Positions 7,622-9,205 of a DNA stretch of 9,205 nucleotides are shown in pieces; the first letter of the stretch is position 1, and each line of letters opens with the position of its first letter. Under the pieces are notes generated by a model, which saw nothing but the letters and a program-made list of their open reading frames with translations, did not search any database and had not been told where the DNA came from. The translations under genes and the position numbers were made by a program. Source of the DNA: an uncultured Prevotella sp. (lineage in GTDB: Bacteria; Bacteroidota; Bacteroidia; Bacteroidales; Bacteroidaceae); the NCBI GenBank assembly GCA_900539625.1, contig UQCW01000076.1, positions 1 through 9,205 of the forward strand, written 5' to 3'.

Positions 7622-8062
7622 GCCCCTGAAAGGGGCTCATATTTAGGGTAGGGGCTTGCCCCTACCTCTTGGGGCCGATTAATCAACCTCGCCCCTGTAA
7701 GGTAGGGTGTTCAAAATCCAGAAAAAATCCCGCACGATTTTTGACCAAATAAACGCTATAACTCACTGATATTCTGCAACAATTATATGCATAATGTATC
7801 GGAATGGAAATCCTGCACGATTTTAAAATTGCAGTTTGTTGATTTACTGTTAGTTAGACATCTATTTTGGGGATAATTTGGGCATAAAAATTATGAGGAT
7901 TTTGAACACCCTACCTGTAAGGGGCTCATATCTCGAATCCTATTGCGGGGCAAGCCCCGCCAACGATATGCGCCCCTTACAGGGGCAGCAGCGAGAATCG
8001 ATGAGCACTGGCGAGAGATAGGGGCAAGCCCCTATCCTGGAATATGAGCCCCTTTCAGGGGC
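7622..8062. repeat. Seven-hairpin cluster of unit A, third hairpin split by the insertion
   Basis: In order: GCCCCT-GAA-AGGGGC (7622-7636), GGTAGGGGC-TT-GCCCCTACC (7647-7666), GCCCCT-GTA-AGGGGC (split: left part 7691-7702, right part 7914-7925), GCGGGGC-AA-GCCCCGC (7945-7960), GCCCCT-TAC-AGGGGC (7972-7986), GATAGGGGC-AA-GCCCCTATC (8017-8036) and GCCCCT-TTC-AGGGGC (8048-8062). The outer hairpins are reverse complements of one another (1 with 7, 3 with 5), centred on hairpin 4. The overall layout resembles REP/BIME-type palindromic clusters. Confidence 0.88.
7703..7913. mobile_element. 211-bp MITE-like insertion with 17-bp terminal inverted repeats and 9-bp target duplication
   Basis: The left end TAGGGTGTTCAAAATCC (7703-7719) is the exact reverse complement of the right end GGATTTTGAACACCCTA (7897-7913). 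CCTGTAAGG flanks it directly on both sides (7694-7702 and 7914-7922). Unit B has the uninterrupted site with a single CCTGTAAGG (8558-8566), so the insertion is defined to the base. The interior is AT-rich, unlike the GC-rich host repeat. It has a repeated ATCC(C/T)GCACGATTTT (7727-7741 and 7810-7824) and CTGCAA/TTGCAG inverted motifs, but no open frame for a transposase. It is therefore probably a non-autonomous element moved in trans. I cannot assign the parent insertion-sequence family. Confidence 0.88.
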
Positions 8063-8203
8063 AGCACCGCAACCGCCATGCTATTGGGTTCAAAATCGCG
8101 CAGAGTTTTTTGGGGATTTTGAACATCCAACCTTTCAGTGCGCTATATCCCGCATAAGATTCGCCACTTGGCGGCGGAACTTTGTAACGAACTCTTCGGC
8201 GCC

Positions 8204-8355
8204 AGCATTGTAGCTCACTTTGCTCGCAAAGTGAGGGCCACGAACACGTAGCGAATATAGCTAACGCTTTAGCGCATGACTTTGTTGGATTTTCAGTGCT
8301 TGGCCGCCACAATATTCGCCCCCCTCACTTTGCGAGCAAAGTGAGCTACAGTGCT
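8204..8355. repeat. Large inverted repeat of unit A with self-palindromic arms
   Basis: The left arm (8204-8237) and right arm (8322-8355) are reverse complements over 34 bp with one mismatch (perfect over the inner 28 bp), separated by 84 bp. Each arm also folds on itself: CTCACTTTGC, a two-base centre (TC left, GA right), then GCAAAGTGAG. The spacer adds GCGAATAT/ATATTCGC and GCTAA/TTAGC stems. The DNA could form one long hairpin or two short ones. Short - strand reading frames that cross it are very probably accidental. Confidence 0.85.
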
Positions 8356-8485
8356 TCGCCCCAGGCCTCCGCCAAATGTCCGCGCAGCGCCTCTTGCTGC
8401 GATGCCACATTCGCTATGCTAATTGGCTCAAAATCTATGGTGTTCAAAATTCCATAAAAATCAAGGTTGGTAATGAGGCGCCAGC

Positions 8486-8706
8486 GCCCCTGAAAGGGGC
8501 TCATATTTAGGGTAGGGGCTTGCCCCTACCTCTTGGGGCCGATTAATGAACCTCGCCCCTGTAAGGGGCTCATATCTCGAATCCTATTGCGGGGCAAGCC
8601 CCGCCAACGATATGCGCCCCTTACAGGGGCAGCAGCGAGAATCGATGAGCACTGGCGAGAGATAGGGGCAAGCCCCTATCCTGGAATATGAGCCCCTTTC
8701 AGGGGC
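8486..8706. repeat. Seven-hairpin cluster of unit B, intact
   Basis: The same seven stems as in unit A without interruption: 8486-8500, 8511-8530, 8555-8569, 8589-8604, 8616-8630, 8661-8680 and 8692-8706. Hairpins 1, 3, 5 and 7 have the form GCCCCT-NNN-AGGGGC. Hairpins 2, 4 and 6 have dinucleotide TT or AA loops. Matching flanks (CTCATATTT after hairpin 1, GGAATATGAG before hairpin 7) extend the nested symmetry. Hairpin 3 is the empty target site for the 211-bp element. Confidence 0.9.
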
Positions 8707-8847
8707 AGCACCGCAACCGCCATGCTATTGGGTTCAAAATCGCGCAGAGTTTTTTGGGGATTTTGAACATCCAACCTTTCAGTGCGCTATATCCCGCATA
8801 AGATTCGCCACTTGGCGGCGGAACTTTGTAACGAACTCTTCGGCGCC

Positions 8848-9002
8848 AGCATTGTAGCTCACTTTGCTCGCAAAGTGAGGGCCACGAACACGTAGCGAAT
8901 ATGACTAACGCTTTAGCGCATGACTTTGTTGGATTTTTAGCCGTGTTTGTCCGCCACAATATTCGTCCCCCTCACTTTGCGAGCAAAGTGAGCTATAGTG
9001 CT
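8848..9002. repeat. Large inverted repeat of unit B with self-palindromic arms
   Basis: The same structure as in unit A: left arm 8848-8881 and right arm 8969-9002. The spacer is three bases longer, owing to the change around 8939-8950. In the right arm CTACAG has become CTATAG, which still allows a G-U pair in RNA. Pairing is therefore kept between copies despite substitution. Confidence 0.85.
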
Positions 9003-9132
9003 TCGCCCCAGGCCTCCGCCAAATGTTCGCGTAGCGCCCCTTGCAGCGATGCCACATTCGCTATGCTAATTGGCTCAAAATCTATGGTGTTCAAATTTCC
9101 ATAAAAATCAAGGTCGGTAAAGAGGCGCCAGC

Positions 9133-9205
9133 GCCCCTGAAAGGGGCTCATATTTAGGGTAGGGGCTTGCCCCTACCTCTTGGGGTCGATTAATGAACCT
9201 CGCCC
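9133..9205. repeat. Start of the hairpin cluster in partial unit C
   Basis: Hairpin 1 (9133-9147) and hairpin 2 (9158-9177) are complete. The third is cut at the window end (CCTCGCCC). One visible change from unit B is GGGGTCGATT in place of GGGGCCGATT. The array therefore continues beyond the window. Confidence 0.85.

Larger units (their letters stand above)
7573..9205. repeat. Tandem array of ~645-bp palindrome-rich units (A, B and partial C)
   Basis: Unit A spans 7573-8435, unit B 8436-9082, and unit C starts at 9083 and is cut by the window end. B to C is offset by 647 bp. A to B is offset by 644 bp in the middle and 647 bp later, owing to a small change near 8293/8938. Unit A is longer only because of the 211-bp insertion plus its 9-bp duplication. 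Each unit starts with TA(G/T)GGTGTTCAAAAT, then carries a cluster of seven hairpins, a block matching the 1-157 element, and a large inverted repeat. More than 300 bp of A and B (from 7923) appear identical. No credible gene lies in this ~1.6-kb stretch. Confidence 0.92.

Noticed and set aside
7573..8130. A larger element bounded by the left-type terminus at 7573 and the right-type terminus at 8114-8130
   Set aside because: The termini resemble the MITE ends, but the right end is diverged and the flanks (TTATTTGT versus CCTTTCAG) share no target duplication. The claim cannot be supported from this window.
7622..8706. CRISPR-like array of repeated palindromes
   Set aside because: The spacing is uneven, the 'spacers' are themselves repeated in each unit, and the hairpins differ in loop and stem. 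This is a palindrome cluster in a tandem repeat.
8055..8959. Near-identical 85- and 86-residue - strand frames (8055-8312 and 8699-8959), and a + strand frame at 8901-9104
   Set aside because: They cross hairpins and inverted repeats, and the similarity is explained by tandem duplication of the DNA. The starts differ between copies and the composition is unlike a folded protein.

Overview
The window is a stretch of a Bacteroidota chromosome, most likely Prevotella or a close relative (genus placement is low confidence). The evidence is a SusC/SusD pair, lipoprotein signals with acidic residues just after the cysteine, A-rich sequence instead of a Shine-Dalgarno site before the start codons, and a TTTG-N19-TATATTTG promoter of the Bacteroidota housekeeping-sigma type.

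Layout. (1) 1-644 is non-coding and repetitive: two diverged copies of an ~80-bp element, then two near-identical 127-bp tandem units, then a pyrimidine-rich stretch. (2) 645-1178 holds a good promoter and a ~500-nt leader with small stem-loops. (3) 1179-7395 is a three-gene operon, all on +: a SusC-family TonB-dependent transporter, a 435-bp spacer with several stem-loops, a SusD-family lipoprotein, a short spacer with an 11-bp-stem hairpin, and a small surface lipoprotein of unknown ligand. A strong intrinsic terminator lies at 7488-7523. (4) 7573-9205 is a tandem array of a ~645-bp palindrome-rich repeat: unit A, unit B and the start of unit C, with the window ending inside C.

How the genes work together. 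By analogy with characterised Sus-like systems, the SusC barrel and SusD lid form an outer-membrane importer energised by TonB, and the third lipoprotein probably sits beside them on the cell surface and helps hold the ligand. No glycoside hydrolase, peptidase, sigma/anti-sigma pair or hybrid sensor lies in the window, so the substrate cannot be named.

The most notable non-genic feature is a 211-bp AT-rich insertion (7703-7913) in repeat unit A. It has 17-bp perfect terminal inverted repeats and a 9-bp target duplication, and unit B preserves the empty site. It looks like a non-autonomous element (MITE) that landed in the centre of a GCCCCT-NNN-AGGGGC hairpin. The same terminal repeat abuts CCTTTCAGG at 62-70 and 144-152 on the far side of the operon, which suggests a family that targets these hairpins. 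The same repeat families therefore flank the transport operon on both sides.
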